A stretch of DNA of 64,000 nucleotides from Arthrobacter sp. 24S4-2 (lineage in GTDB: Bacteria; Actinomycetota; Actinomycetes; Actinomycetales; Micrococcaceae), in NCBI RefSeq assembly GCF_005280255.1, contig NZ_CP040018.1, positions 4,588,001 through 4,652,000 of the forward strand, written 5' to 3'. This document shows, piece by piece, positions 1 to 8,796 of the stretch. The notes under the pieces were generated by a model, which saw only the letters and a list, made by a program, of their open reading frames with translations, was not told where the DNA came from and made no database searches. A program made the translations under genes and the position numbers. Numbering within the stretch: position 1 is the stretch's first letter; every line of letters begins with the position of its first letter.

Positions 1-324
1 CTTGCCACCTCCTACTCGAATGGAGTGCACCATGCCGTGGTGCACTCCGGCGAATCCGTCGCTGCGAGCGGTCGTGTTTTTGTGGTGGGACACACGGCTG
101 TGTTCGACAAGATCGTCACCGAACCGGCCTATCAGCGGCGGGGGCTGGGAAGCTTCATCATGAAGGCCCTGGCGGCGCAGGCCTTCGAGCATGACGTGGA
201 AAACGGCCTGCTCCTGGCGTCCCTGGACGGACAGAAGCTGTACTCGCACCTGGGCTGGACCACGTTGTGCCATGTGCTGATGCTGTCCGCCTCGGACGAA
301 GGGGCTGACCTTTCCGTCGGCTGA
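1..324 (+). CDS. GNAT family N-acetyltransferase, C-terminal part (5' end outside window)
   Basis: The frame is open from the first base, so the N-terminus lies outside the window and only about 107 residues are seen. The segment QRRGLGSFIMKAL matches the acetyl-CoA pyrophosphate-binding loop (motif A, Q/R-x-x-G-x-G/A) of GNAT acetyltransferases. It is preceded by a beta-strand segment (HTAVFDKIVTEPAY) and followed by the usual C-terminal strand around LYSHLGW. The substrate cannot be inferred. The stop codon lies inside the first unit of a short tandem repeat, so the last residues may vary between strains. Family assignment is good; function beyond acyl transfer is unknown. Confidence 0.8.
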   Translation, partial: LATSYSNGVHHAVVHSGESVAASGRVFVVGHTAVFDKIVTEPAYQRRGLGSFIMKALAAQAFEHDVENGLLLASLDGQKLYSHLGWTTLCHVLMLSASDEGADLSVG

Positions 325-372
325 CCTTGCCTCACCGGCTGACCTTGCCTCACCGGCTGACCCTGCTTCACC
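319..372. repeat. Three tandem 18-bp repeats at the 3' end of the GNAT gene
   Basis: The unit GGCTGACCTTGCCTCACC occurs at 319-336 and 337-354, and with two changes at 355-372. A decayed copy precedes it near 301-318 inside the coding sequence. The first unit contains the TGA stop of the acetyltransferase. It is probably a replication-slippage repeat; no function is evident. Confidence 0.8.
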
Positions 373-438
373 GACGGCATTGTTGATTCCAGCACCGTTG
401 ATACCGGGCGATTTGAGCACGGATGAAACAATATTGAA

Positions 439-2852
439 GTGAACCCCCATGACTCCCTGATCCCCCTGCTGGGCCGTGGCCCGGACCCGGAACAGCTGCG
501 TCATGTGCGTACGATTCCTGCCCGCCAGGCCGTGAACGCCCCGTGGCCGGAATGGACCCACCCCGATCTCATCAAGGCCTACGGTTCCCTGGGCATCCAT
601 GAGCCGTACCGTCACCAGATCCAGGCCGCGGACCTGGCCCACGGCGGGGAGCACGTGGTGATCGCCACCGGGACGGCCTCCGGGAAGTCCCTGGCCTACC
701 AGCTGCCCGCGCTGGACGCGATCCACCGCTCGGAGCTCCGGGTGCTGTCCGAACCGGGAAAGATCCACGACGACGGCGCTGTTGCCCTGTATCTCTCGCC
801 CACCAAGGCCCTGGCGGCCGATCAGCTCGCCGCTATCCGCTCGCTCAAGCTCCCGACCGTCAGGGCTGAAACGTACGACGGCGACACGGACCCGGCGTCG
901 CGGCGCTGGATCCGGGACCACGCCAACGTGATCCTGGCCAACCCCGACATGTTGCACTTCGGCATCCTGCCCAACCATGCCTGGTGGGCCAGCTTCTTCC
1001 GGCGGCTCAAGTACGTCATTGTGGACGAGGCCCACAGTTACCGCGGTGTCTTCGGCTCCCATGTGGCCAACCTGATGCGTCGGCTGCGGCGCATCTGCGC
1101 ATACTACAGCGGCAATGCCTCCCAACCTGGCCCGGTGTTCATCGCCGCCTCCGCAACGGCGTCCGAGCCGGGCACATCCTTCGGCCGGCTCATCGGGGCT
1201 CCGGTCCGGGCAGTGTCCGAGGATTCCTCGCCGCACGGAGCCACCACCGTGGCGTTCTGGGAACCGGCTCTCACCGAGCTGCGAGGAGAGAACGGGGCGA
1301 AGGAACGCAGGACTGCCGTTGCCGAAACTGCGGACCTGCTGGCCAATCTGGTCTCCTCCCGCATCCGGACCATCGCGTTCATCAAGTCACGGCGCGGGGC
1401 GGAGACCATCTCCGCCATCACCAAGCGGCTCCTGGACGAGGTGGATCCCAGCCTTCCTCAGCGGGTGGCCGCCTACCGTTCCGGTTACCTGCCCGAGGAG
1501 CGGCGGGCCCTTGAGAAGGCCCTGAGATCAGGGGAACTCCTGGGCGTCTCCAGCACATCGGCACTCGAACTCGGCATCGACATCTCCGGGCTTGACGCCG
1601 TGCTGGTTGCCGGCTGGCCCGGCACCAGGGCTTCCCTCTTCCAGCAGATTGGCCGGGCGGGGCGCGCGGGACAGGACGCCATCGCCGCTTTTGTGGCAAG
1701 CGACGATCCGCTGGACACCTACCTGGTGAATCACCCGGAAGCCATCTTTGACGTATCCGTGGAAGCGACGGTTTTCGATCCCTCCAATCCGTATGTGCTG
1801 GGCCCACACCTGTGCGCCGCCGCGGCTGAACTGCCGCTGGGCTACGCGGAGCTTGAACTGTTCGGACCCACGGCGGAGAAGCTGTTGGACCAGCTCGTGA
1901 CCCAGGGCTACCTGCGCAAACGCCCGGCCGGCTGGTTCTGGACCCATCCGCAGAGCGCGGCCGCCATGGTGAACCTGAGGGCTGACGGCGGCGGCCCGGT
2001 GAGCATCGTCGATGCAGAGACAGGCTCCCTGCTCGGCACGATGGACTCCCCGCAAACGCATTACCAGGCCCACACTGGTGCCGTGTACGTGCATCAGGGC
2101 GACAGCTATGTAGTGGAAGACCTGAACGAGGGGACCATTGCGTGATGGTGCGCCGCGCCAACCCCGACTACTACACCACAGCCCGGGACGTGACCCAGAT
2201 CGAAGTCCTGGGGACACTGCGGACCGCTCAGTGGGGCGACGTCGCCGTGCACTTCGGGGATGTGAAAGTGACAACACAGGTGGTCTCCTTCCAGCGCAAG
2301 GCGCTGATTTCGAATGAGATTCTGGGCGAGGAACCGCTGGAACTCGGTGCCAGGGACCTGTTCACGAAGGCTGTCTGGTTTGTGGTGGACAACCGTTCAC
2401 TGACCGGGGCAGGGCTGATCGAAGCCCAGTTCCCCGGGGCACTTCATGCGGCCGAGCACGCGGCCATCGGGCTGCTCCCGCTGGTTGCGTCCAGTGACCG
2501 CTGGGACATCGGAGGGGTATCCACAGCGATTCACGCCGACACCGGAGTCCCCACGATCTTTGTGTACGACGGGCACCCCGGCGGCGCCGGATTTGCCGAA
2601 CGCGGCTTCGACAAGGCCAGGGTGTGGCTCTCCGCGACCCGTGATGCCATTGCGGCCTGTGAGTGCGAGGCAGGGTGCCCCTCCTGCGTGCAGTCCCCCA
2701 AATGCGGGAACAAGAACAACCCGCTGGACAAGGCAGCAGCAATCACCCTCATAGACGTACTGCTGAAGGATGCGACCGAAGGGCCTGGAGCTTCCCAGCC
2801 TGCCCAGACAGGGCACGCGACGCACTCGGAAGAGCACGCAGCCCCCTTCTGA
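439..2852 (+). CDS. DEAD/DEAH-box helicase with DUF1998 domain, interrupted by a frameshift near 2130-2133
   Basis: Superfamily 2 helicase of the YprA/Hrq1 type, likely acting on nucleic acid in repair. The first frame (439-2145, GTG start, 568 aa) has the RecA-like helicase core: ATGTASGKS (Walker A), VDEAHSY (DEAH box), SATASEP (motif III) and QQIGRAGRAG (motif VI). The second frame (2142-2852) carries the DUF1998 region with a cysteine cluster (CECEAGCPSC, then C in SPKCGN) likely to bind a metal. Family members are one chain of roughly 800 residues. Restoring a fifth G to the run at 2130-2133 reads NEGDHCVMVRRANPDYY and gives about 804 aa. The overlapping stop/start could permit coupled translation of two halves, but a lost base is the simpler reading. 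Confidence 0.85.
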
Positions 2853-2945
2853 ACCGATCGTCTCCCGGCCGATTTCCCTACGGCTTCCTTACGGCTTCCT
2901 TCAGGTGGCTCCCCCACCACGGCCGACCCGGCTGTGGCGCAGCAA

Positions 2946-3037
2946 GTGCCGCCCGTTGGCCCGTGCCGCCCGTTGTGGCGCGGCCACGTGCCGCCCGTTG
3001 TGGCGCGGCCACGTGCCGCCCGTTGTGGCGCGGCACA
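2946..3037. repeat. 25-bp tandem repeat, three copies plus a degenerate one
   Basis: Copies start at 2963, 2988 and 3013, with a shortened copy at 2946-2962. The unit begins GTGCCGCCCGTTGTGG and ends CGCGGCCAC. A second small duplication (13-bp units containing ACCCGACGCCGGC) follows near 3047-3073. The array fills the 285-bp gap between the convergent helicase and tad genes and encodes nothing convincing. It resembles a slippage-prone minisatellite. Confidence 0.8.
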
Positions 3038-3137
3038 CCCGACGTGTGGCACCCGACGCCGGCACCCGACGCCGGCAAGAACCGCAGGGTTGCGCTTCTC
3101 CCGCCGCCGGGTGCCGCACGGGCCAGGCCTCCGGCGG

Positions 3138-3650
3138 TCACGGCGGCGGGCCTGCCCTCGCGTGGCCAGTGGCCGCCCCGAACATGCTTCGTGACACAAG
3201 CTCCGTCCGGACCTCCACCGTTTCGCCACCTCCTTCTGTGCAGCCCGTTATGTTCGCCTCCTGCCGCCCGGCAACCTCTGCCGCAACGGTGCACGGCACA
3301 CCCGGGCTGATCCCGCGCAGCGCATCGGCGGCGGCCAAGGCCGCCAGATCGGCGGCCGATGCGGCCCTGGAAGCCATCACGGCGGACTGGGCAAGTAAGA
3401 GCAGCAGGGCAATGGCCATCATCACCACCAACCCCAGCCCGGCGGCAAGGACCGTTCCTGACCCACGCTCGGAGGAACGCCCCGGATCCACCTGTTTTGG
3501 AGGATCCTGCCCCGGGTTTACCTGTTTTGGAGGTCCTTGTCTCTGTTCAGGCCGGGCTGGAGTGTTCGCTGGACCACCGGACGTCGGTTTCCCCTGCATC
3601 GGATTCCCGAGCGTTGGATTCCCCTGCCTTGGATTCCCCTGCGGGGTCAT
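3138..3650 (-). CDS. TadE-like secreted/membrane protein (Rv3654c-like) at the end of the tad operon
   Basis: A 170-aa protein starting at the ATG that overlaps the upstream tadE stop (TCAT at 3647-3650). The first 60 residues are low-complexity with short Gly-Asn-Pro and Pro-Lys-Gln repeats. A single hydrophobic helix follows (VLAAGLGLVVMMAIALLLLL) after ERGSG, then an Ala-rich stretch and a short C-terminal domain with two cysteines. The position and the ERGS-helix pattern match the actinobacterial helicase/secretion-neighbourhood TadE-like family. The glutamate five residues after the glycine, found in true prepilins, is missing. It is probably a minor pilus or assembly protein facing the outside. 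Most of the N-terminal repeats would be cytoplasmic. Confidence 0.75.
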   Translation of the reverse strand: MTPQGNPRQGNPTLGNPMQGKPTSGGPANTPARPEQRQGPPKQVNPGQDPPKQVDPGRSSERGSGTVLAAGLGLVVMMAIALLLLLAQSAVMASRAASAADLAALAAADALRGISPGVPCTVAAEVAGRQEANITGCTEGGGETVEVRTELVSRSMFGAATGHARAGPPP

Positions 3651-4126
3651 GACGCCGTGGCCTTCAAGGGGCGCTCCTGAAGTGGCAGCACAGGCGGGAA
3701 AGACTGCGGCGCCGCAGGACGGATGCCCGCAGATTCGGCCGTTTCGCCGCGAGCCAGTGCCCGGGCGGACAGCGTCCAAGGCACCATCGTTCCGACCGGA
3801 CCGGACACCCTGCCCGAGACCGTAACGCTCAACCATTCGCCGTCAGCAGCAACCGACGACGACGCAGACGCACCGGCAAGGTGCCGGACTATGCCATCCA
3901 CGGCTCCGGCGTCCTCCCCGCGGGCAAGAGCCCGCGCTCCGGCCCGCGCCGCTTCCTCAAGCCGCAACTGCGTGATCCCTGCCGCGGCGCCGGCCAGCAG
4001 AAGGGCAAGAAGGAGGATCACGGCCGGCAGTGCCACAGCGAATTCGGCAGTGACAGCTCCGCGGTCCTTCCCCGAACCACGGAGCCCAGGCGCAATAGGC
4101 GCCCTGCCGCGCACCCCCGGCGTCAT
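3647..4126 (-). CDS. TadE-family pseudopilin
   Basis: 159 aa. After a short basic N-terminus comes GAVTAEFAVALP and a hydrophobic helix, the TadE/prepilin pattern with Glu at +5 and Phe at +6 after glycine. The rest is a roughly 100-residue extracytoplasmic domain. The ATG at 4126 overlaps the stop of the DUF4244 gene (ATGA), and the stop overlaps the next start, so it is translationally coupled on both sides. TadE-type pseudopilins are minor components needed for Flp/Tad pilus assembly; this role is inferred from family and position. Confidence 0.8.
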   Translation of the reverse strand: MTPGVRGRAPIAPGLRGSGKDRGAVTAEFAVALPAVILLLALLLAGAAAGITQLRLEEAARAGARALARGEDAGAVDGIVRHLAGASASSSVAADGEWLSVTVSGRVSGPVGTMVPWTLSARALARGETAESAGIRPAAPQSFPPVLPLQERPLKATAS

Positions 4127-4416
4127 GGCAACGCCAATGCCGTCCGGATCAGGTTCAGCAAGAAGCCCCGGACTTCGTCGCTGCGAAGGATAAACACCAG
4201 AATGCCGGCGAAGCCCACCGCAGCGAGTGTGGCGATGGCGTATTCCGCGGTGGCCATTCCCGCCTCGGATCCCAGGAGTCGAAGTCGCGTCCGGGCCGAA
4301 ACCGGCGCCGCATAACTGGCTCCGGGATAGATTTCCCGGACTTTGGCGTCTGCTTGGGCGGCCGCACCGGAGGGGTCCTGGTGTGCATGCTGGGGGATAT
4401 CTGAAGTGGTTGACAT
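4123..4416 (-). CDS. DUF4244 protein, probable Flp-type major pilin
   Basis: 97 aa with a long hydrophilic leader (about 54 residues) followed by GMATAEYAIATLAAVGFAGI and a single transmembrane helix. The glycine followed by Glu at +5 and Tyr at +6 is the class of cleavage site used by Flp pilins. DUF4244 proteins occupy the pilin position in actinobacterial tad loci. The start is the ATG at 4416, preceded by AAAGGAACC. It is separated from tadC by 161 nt, the only real gap inside the operon, which is often where pilin expression is adjusted. No prepilin peptidase gene is visible in the window. Confidence 0.8.
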   Translation of the reverse strand: MSTTSDIPQHAHQDPSGAAAQADAKVREIYPGASYAAPVSARTRLRLLGSEAGMATAEYAIATLAAVGFAGILVFILRSDEVRGFLLNLIRTALALP

Positions 4417-4577
4417 GGTGGTTCCTTTCGTTGGTTTCCGGCGGAGTTGCCGGCTGAATCGACTCTCCCGGCTCCAGTGAAGGCCGGTAAGGGAAAAGTT
4501 CGGCTAAGTGGAAAAGCCGGTCGGGCAACGGCTGTGGAGGAGCACTGGGACGCGGCGCACCTACGAGGGGCCCAGGG

Positions 4578-5195
4578 TCAGGTTACGGACGGCAGCATCG
4601 CGAGCAATACGGGCACCACACCGAGACAGACAAAGGCGGGCAGCGAGCACAGGCCCAACGGGACCACAAGCCTCACGCCAAGCGCGGCCGCCCGCTTTTC
4701 TGCGGCGCGGAACCGCTCCCGGCGGAGTCTTGCGGCCTGGGCGTAAAGGATGGCTGACGACGGAGCCCCTGTCAGGGCAGCGAAACCCAGCGCCTGCCGC
4801 AGGACCAGCAGCTCGGGTGTCCGGGCCTCGGAGCTGCGCCAGGCCGTTTCCCAGTCCGCCCCGATGGCCAGGGCCGAGACAACCGGCCGCAGCGACTGGT
4901 GGTATTCGGCGGAGGCCGAGTCAGCAACGAGCTCCAGTGCCCGGCCGATCCCCGAACCTGCGTCAAGCATGGCGCCGATCAGTTCCAGCATCATGGCGGT
5001 ATCCCGCAGGCCGCCCTGATCCGGCGTTTCCGGCGCTTCTGCCGTCCCGTCGCCACCCCGGTTTCCGGCCCCGAGACGTGCCCGACGATGCCGGAGGAGT
5101 CTCCTGCGCGTCCTGCCGCCGCCCGCCAAAACCAGCGTCACCGCAGCCGCGAGCGCAAGTGTGACCACCAGGGACGGCAGCCCATCCGGCGTCAT
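4578..5195 (-). CDS. tadC: Type II/IV secretion inner-membrane protein TadC
   Basis: 205 aa, start ATG at 5195 overlapping the tadB stop by ATGA. A first hydrophobic segment (SLVVTLALAAAVTLVLAGGG) is followed by a T2SSF-type cytoplasmic region (LELIGAMLDAGSGIGRALEL) and C-terminal transmembrane helices around VVPLGLCSLPAFVCLGVVPV. TadB and TadC together form the membrane platform on which the TadA ATPase acts to assemble Flp pili. Shorter than proteobacterial TadC, as is usual in this actinobacterial locus. Confidence 0.8.
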   Translation of the reverse strand: MTPDGLPSLVVTLALAAAVTLVLAGGGRTRRRLLRHRRARLGAGNRGGDGTAEAPETPDQGGLRDTAMMLELIGAMLDAGSGIGRALELVADSASAEYHQSLRPVVSALAIGADWETAWRSSEARTPELLVLRQALGFAALTGAPSSAILYAQAARLRRERFRAAEKRAAALGVRLVVPLGLCSLPAFVCLGVVPVLLAMLPSVT

Positions 5196-6001
5196 GGCTT
5201 TCCAATCGCGTAACGGACGAGCCTGGCGGACCAGATCCGTCCGGCCACTGTCAGGACCACACCGGCTGCGAGCGCAGCCGTCCCCAGGGGCGTGCCAAGC
5301 AGGACGGAGAGAGGGTCCACGCCAAGGGCCATGCCCAAACCGAGGCCCAATAGCGGCAGCCACGTCAGCAGCGTGACGGTCGCCTTCGGACCTGCCAGCG
5401 CGGTCTGCCTGGCGGCTTCGGCGTCGTCCTCCACCTCGAGCTGAGCTGCGAAGCGGGTCAGGACGTCTGCCAACGGACATCCGCTGGCCTCCACGATCTC
5501 GAAACAGGCGGCAAGCTCGCCCCATATCCTCCGTTCCCGGTTATGGTTTCCGGTGAAGGCGCTTCCTGACGCTGCCCGGATGGCACCGGCAACAGGAGAC
5601 CCTCTGGTCGCCGCCGCCCGGGCCACAGACAACATGGACCGGGACGCCGGACTAAGGCGGGGACCGCCCTCGGTTGTGGCGGTCTGCTCCTCCTGGGCAT
5701 ATACGAGCCATAGTTCATCCCACAGCCGCGACGGAGTCCGGCCTCCCTTCAGCAGCGCAGCAAGTTGCTGGACAACCACCGTCATGGGCACCTCTGCGGA
5801 GCGGTGGCGCGAGAGTGCACGCCCGTTGGCGAGCCAGATCCCGGCTTTCCGCCACCCGCGGGCCCTGCTGTCGCGACCACTCCCGGAGGAATCGGGATGG
5901 GCACCGCTGAGGGCCTTCCGGATCCTCCCCGAGCGGCCGCCGGGAGGCCGGGCCACAAGCCAGGCAGCAACCGTCAGGGTGCTGACCAGCAGGATTATCA
6001 T
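5192..6001 (-). CDS. tadB: Type II/IV secretion inner-membrane protein TadB
   Basis: 269 aa with an N-terminal membrane helix (MIILLVSTLTVAAWLVARPP), a basic linker, the T2SSF domain core (CFEIVEASGCPLADVLTRFA) and two C-terminal helices (LLTWLPLLGLGLGMALGV and LGTAALAAGVVLTVAGRI). The start ATG at 6001 overlaps the tadA stop (ATGA). It is the platform protein of the Tad pilus machine, acting with TadA and TadC at the cytoplasmic membrane. Confidence 0.8.
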   Translation of the reverse strand: MIILLVSTLTVAAWLVARPPGGRSGRIRKALSGAHPDSSGSGRDSRARGWRKAGIWLANGRALSRHRSAEVPMTVVVQQLAALLKGGRTPSRLWDELWLVYAQEEQTATTEGGPRLSPASRSMLSVARAAATRGSPVAGAIRAASGSAFTGNHNRERRIWGELAACFEIVEASGCPLADVLTRFAAQLEVEDDAEAARQTALAGPKATVTLLTWLPLLGLGLGMALGVDPLSVLLGTPLGTAALAAGVVLTVAGRIWSARLVRYAIGKP

Positions 6002-7274
6002 CGGCTTGCCTCAGGCGCCCCGCCGTCCGGGACACCGCCGCCCGGGACATCGTTGGCGTCCAGGCCAAGCCTGCGCGCCAGCCCCTGCCACGCCGGCCCG
6101 AAGGTTACGGTGCCCGCGTTCACTGCCACGGCCACGGTGACCTCCAGGCCGTGGACGCCGTCCTCCACAACGCCGATGCAGGCAATGTGCCGCCCAAGAC
6201 GGGACCGTTCGACATGGACCACGACGTCCAAGGCACTGGCGACCTGCAACCGCATGGCGTCCTGGCCCATTCCTGCGAGGGCACCCAACGCCGTCAGCCT
6301 CGCCGGAACGGCCGCGGCCGTATTCGCGTGGATGGTGCCACCGCCGCCGGTGTGCCCGGTATTCATGGCTGTCAGCAGTTCACGCACTTCGGCTCCGCGG
6401 CACTCCCCCACCACCAGCCTGTCAGGCCGCATCCGGAGGGCCTGGCGCACCAGTTCGCCCAGGTCAACGCCACCACCGCCTTCGAGGTTTCCGTGCCTGG
6501 ATTCAAGCGACACCACGTGCGGATGGACAGGGTTCAGTTCGGAGGCATCCTCAATCAGGACCAGCCGTTCGCCGGGGTGGCTAAGCCCCAGGAGCGTAGA
6601 CAGGAGCGTTGTCTTCCCCGAGCCCGTGGCCCCGCTGATCAGGAAGCTCAGCCGCCGCGTGACCACGCGTTCCAGCAAGGCCTGGACCAGGCTGCCAAAC
6701 ATGCCGCTCTCCCTGAGCTCGTCGAGCGTGAAGACCTCGTGCCTGCGGACTCGGACGCTCAACAAGGTTCCGGCCGTCGAGATTGGCGGCAGGACGGCAT
6801 GGATGCGGTAGCCGGCGTCGAGCCTGACATCCACGCAGGGGACCCGTCATCAAGGCGGCGGCCGCCGGCAGCCACCAACCTGGACGCCAAGGCACGGACC
6901 TCGCTTTCACCCGAGAATGACACCGGCGCCTGCTCCAGGCCGTTGCCCCGGTCCAGCCAGACAGAGTCCGGGGCGTTGACGAAGATGTCCGTGACTAACG
7001 GATCCCGGGTCAGCATTTGTAGCGGCCCCAGGCCGTTGAGCTCGGCGCTGATCCGCTCGACGGCGGCCAGCGACCCTGCTGTTCCCAGCAATTTGCCGGT
7101 GGCCTGGACGGCGGCGGCTACGCGGGACGGGGTTACCGGTCCGGAGTCGGCCATGACCGACTCCCTGACGGATTCCAGCAGACCGGCGTCCAGCACGCGG
7201 TTCTGCCGTCGTCGCACGTCCCCGGCCGGGCCTGACAGCCGGGAGAAGCCAGTCCGCGGCGGAGGCGTGCTCAT
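5998..7274 (-). CDS. tadA: TadA-type secretion ATPase, frameshifted near 6838-6841
   Basis: The N-terminal half starts at ATG 7274 (overlapping the ssd stop) and reads MSTPPPRTGFSRL to RRLDDGSP. The C-terminal half, in another frame, reads CVDVRLDAGYRIHAVLPPIS and carries Walker A (SGATGSGKTTLL), Walker B (RPDRLVVGE) and the TGHTGGGGTIHAN segment of secretion ATPases. The join is at a run of four bases (6838-6841, C on the coding strand). Adding a fifth restores SPCVDVRLDAGYR and a normal chain of about 425 aa. TadA hydrolyses ATP to drive pilin assembly. As sequenced, the ATPase domain would not be translated from the proper start, so either the base is a sequencing loss or the pilus is inactive in this strain. 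Confidence 0.85.
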
Positions 7275-8611
7275 GGAAGCTCCCCGCCCAGCAGCTCGAG
7301 GACGGAGGCAGCGAAGCGGCGCACCGTGCGGCGCCGGCCCATTTCCAGCAGCCGGCCGAGTTCGGTAGCGCCAGCCGTGCCCCGGACTTCCGGAACGAGT
7401 CCATGCAGGGGCAGCCCTACGGATTCGGCAATGAGCGGCCCGTCCAGGACTGCTCCTGCCTTGCCCCTGATCACCAACGCTGTGTCCACCGGCGGAAGCT
7501 CCTGCAGCAGCCGTGCGGAAGACACTGCGGCCTTCAGCTGCGCGGGCGCCACCACCAGGATCCGGTCGCAATCCCAGGCGAAGGCCCGCAGCGGCTCGGT
7601 TCCGCGGCCGATATCGACCAGGACCAGCTCATAGCCACGCCGGGCGGCGTCCAGCACGCCGCCCACTGTCGCAGCATCCACCGCGGCCTGACGCTCACGG
7701 CTGCCGGGCCACGAGAGAAACGAGAATCCCCCTGCCACCGGCAGCGCGTCGGACAGCTGTTCAGGATCTATGCTTCCGCTCGCGTCAGAGAGGTCGGTCC
7801 AGCGGAGGCCGGGCGATTCCTCCGCGGCCAGCGCCAGCTCCAAGCCCCCGCCCCACGGATCGCCGTCGATCAGCAGCACCCTGGCACCCCACCCGGCGGC
7901 GGCCTGGGCAAGCCAGATGGCTGCCGTCGTGGCACCGGCGCCGCCGCACCCGCCGGTCACCCCCAGAACCAGGCCCCCGGCCTCCGGAGACCGCGAACGG
8001 CTCAAATATTCGGCCAGCCAGGCGGCGGCGTCGGGGAGCACAGCCACGCGCTCGGCTCCGAGCGCTGCGGCCAGGTGCCAAAGGCTGTCGCCTTCACCGC
8101 TCAGGCCAACCAGCACTGCAGGGGCGCGGCGCCGAGGCGGCAGCTCGCGGACATCGCTGCCGACCAGCACCACCGCGGCGGTATCCCAGAAAGGGGCCGC
8201 CTCCGTGGCATCGGCTACCACCCGAAGCTGGCCGCCGGCAGCGGCCACTATCCTCTCAACCTCACCCCGGAGGAAGTCGAAACCCGTCACCAGCAGGGTC
8301 TCCGCGGACTCGGCGGGAAGCCAAGCCCCGGGCGACCGTGCGCCGGGTTTGTCGTTGGGGACCGGAGCATCGCGGTGTCCGATTTCCCGAACCGACCGTT
8401 CGCTGCCAGGCGGCTGTGCGGCCCGGGAGCGCGCTCCCCGCACATGTTCTGCCTGCACCTGTCCTGGCTGCATCCGCTCTTTCGTGGCACGCCGCTCCCG
8501 GGGCTGCCGTCCCGGTGGCTGTCGCCCCTCCGATGGCGGACCGCCTTCCGGCGGCGTTCCCGAGAGGACCGTGGATTCCGGCGTGGGGTTCTTGAGATGT
8601 TGCCTGCTCAT
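7271..8611 (-). CDS. ssd: Septum-site-determining Ssd/CpaE-like protein of the tad locus
   Basis: 446 aa, first gene of the tad operon. Residues 1 to about 110 are a low-complexity, probably disordered extension rich in Pro/Arg/Gln. A receiver-like region with no obvious phospho-acceptor comes next, then a MinD/ParA-like domain. Its P-loop reads GGCGGAGATT and lacks the lysines of the deviant Walker A motif, as in Ssd/CpaE proteins, so classical ATPase activity is doubtful. Later landmarks are VLLIDGDPWGGGLELALA and LVLVDIGRG. Family members localise or regulate Tad pilus assembly and septum formation. The ATG at 8611 is chosen because upstream codons run into the divergent polymerase promoter; the exact start is uncertain. 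Confidence 0.75.
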   Translation of the reverse strand: MSRQHLKNPTPESTVLSGTPPEGGPPSEGRQPPGRQPRERRATKERMQPGQVQAEHVRGARSRAAQPPGSERSVREIGHRDAPVPNDKPGARSPGAWLPAESAETLLVTGFDFLRGEVERIVAAAGGQLRVVADATEAAPFWDTAAVVLVGSDVRELPPRRRAPAVLVGLSGEGDSLWHLAAALGAERVAVLPDAAAWLAEYLSRSRSPEAGGLVLGVTGGCGGAGATTAAIWLAQAAAGWGARVLLIDGDPWGGGLELALAAEESPGLRWTDLSDASGSIDPEQLSDALPVAGGFSFLSWPGSRERQAAVDAATVGGVLDAARRGYELVLVDIGRGTEPLRAFAWDCDRILVVAPAQLKAAVSSARLLQELPPVDTALVIRGKAGAVLDGPLIAESVGLPLHGLVPEVRGTAGATELGRLLEMGRRRTVRRFAASVLELLGGELP

Positions 8612-8796
8612 GCTGCCACTGTGCCGGGCAGCCGGACGGCGCATAAGGCCCCGGGCGAGCCATGTGGACAAACCCGCCTTCCGGACGATTGGGGAGGGGA
8701 AGTCCACCCACCGGAAACGCCACCCGGACACAGGCTGTCCGCAATTGGCCGGCTCTGGGCGCTGAGCATGGCATGCCACAGGGCACAATTAGGGCT

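Noticed and set aside
2142..2150. Programmed frameshifting in the helicase gene
   Set aside because: No slippery heptamer or downstream pseudoknot is evident, and seven other genes show the same kind of one-base loss, so a sequence error is simpler.
2946..3037. CRISPR-like array
   Set aside because: The units are directly adjacent with no spacers and no cas genes are in the window.
4417..4577. Riboswitch or attenuator in the tadC-pilin gap
   Set aside because: I could not find a convincing stem or terminator; the gap may simply contain a pilin promoter or RNA processing site.
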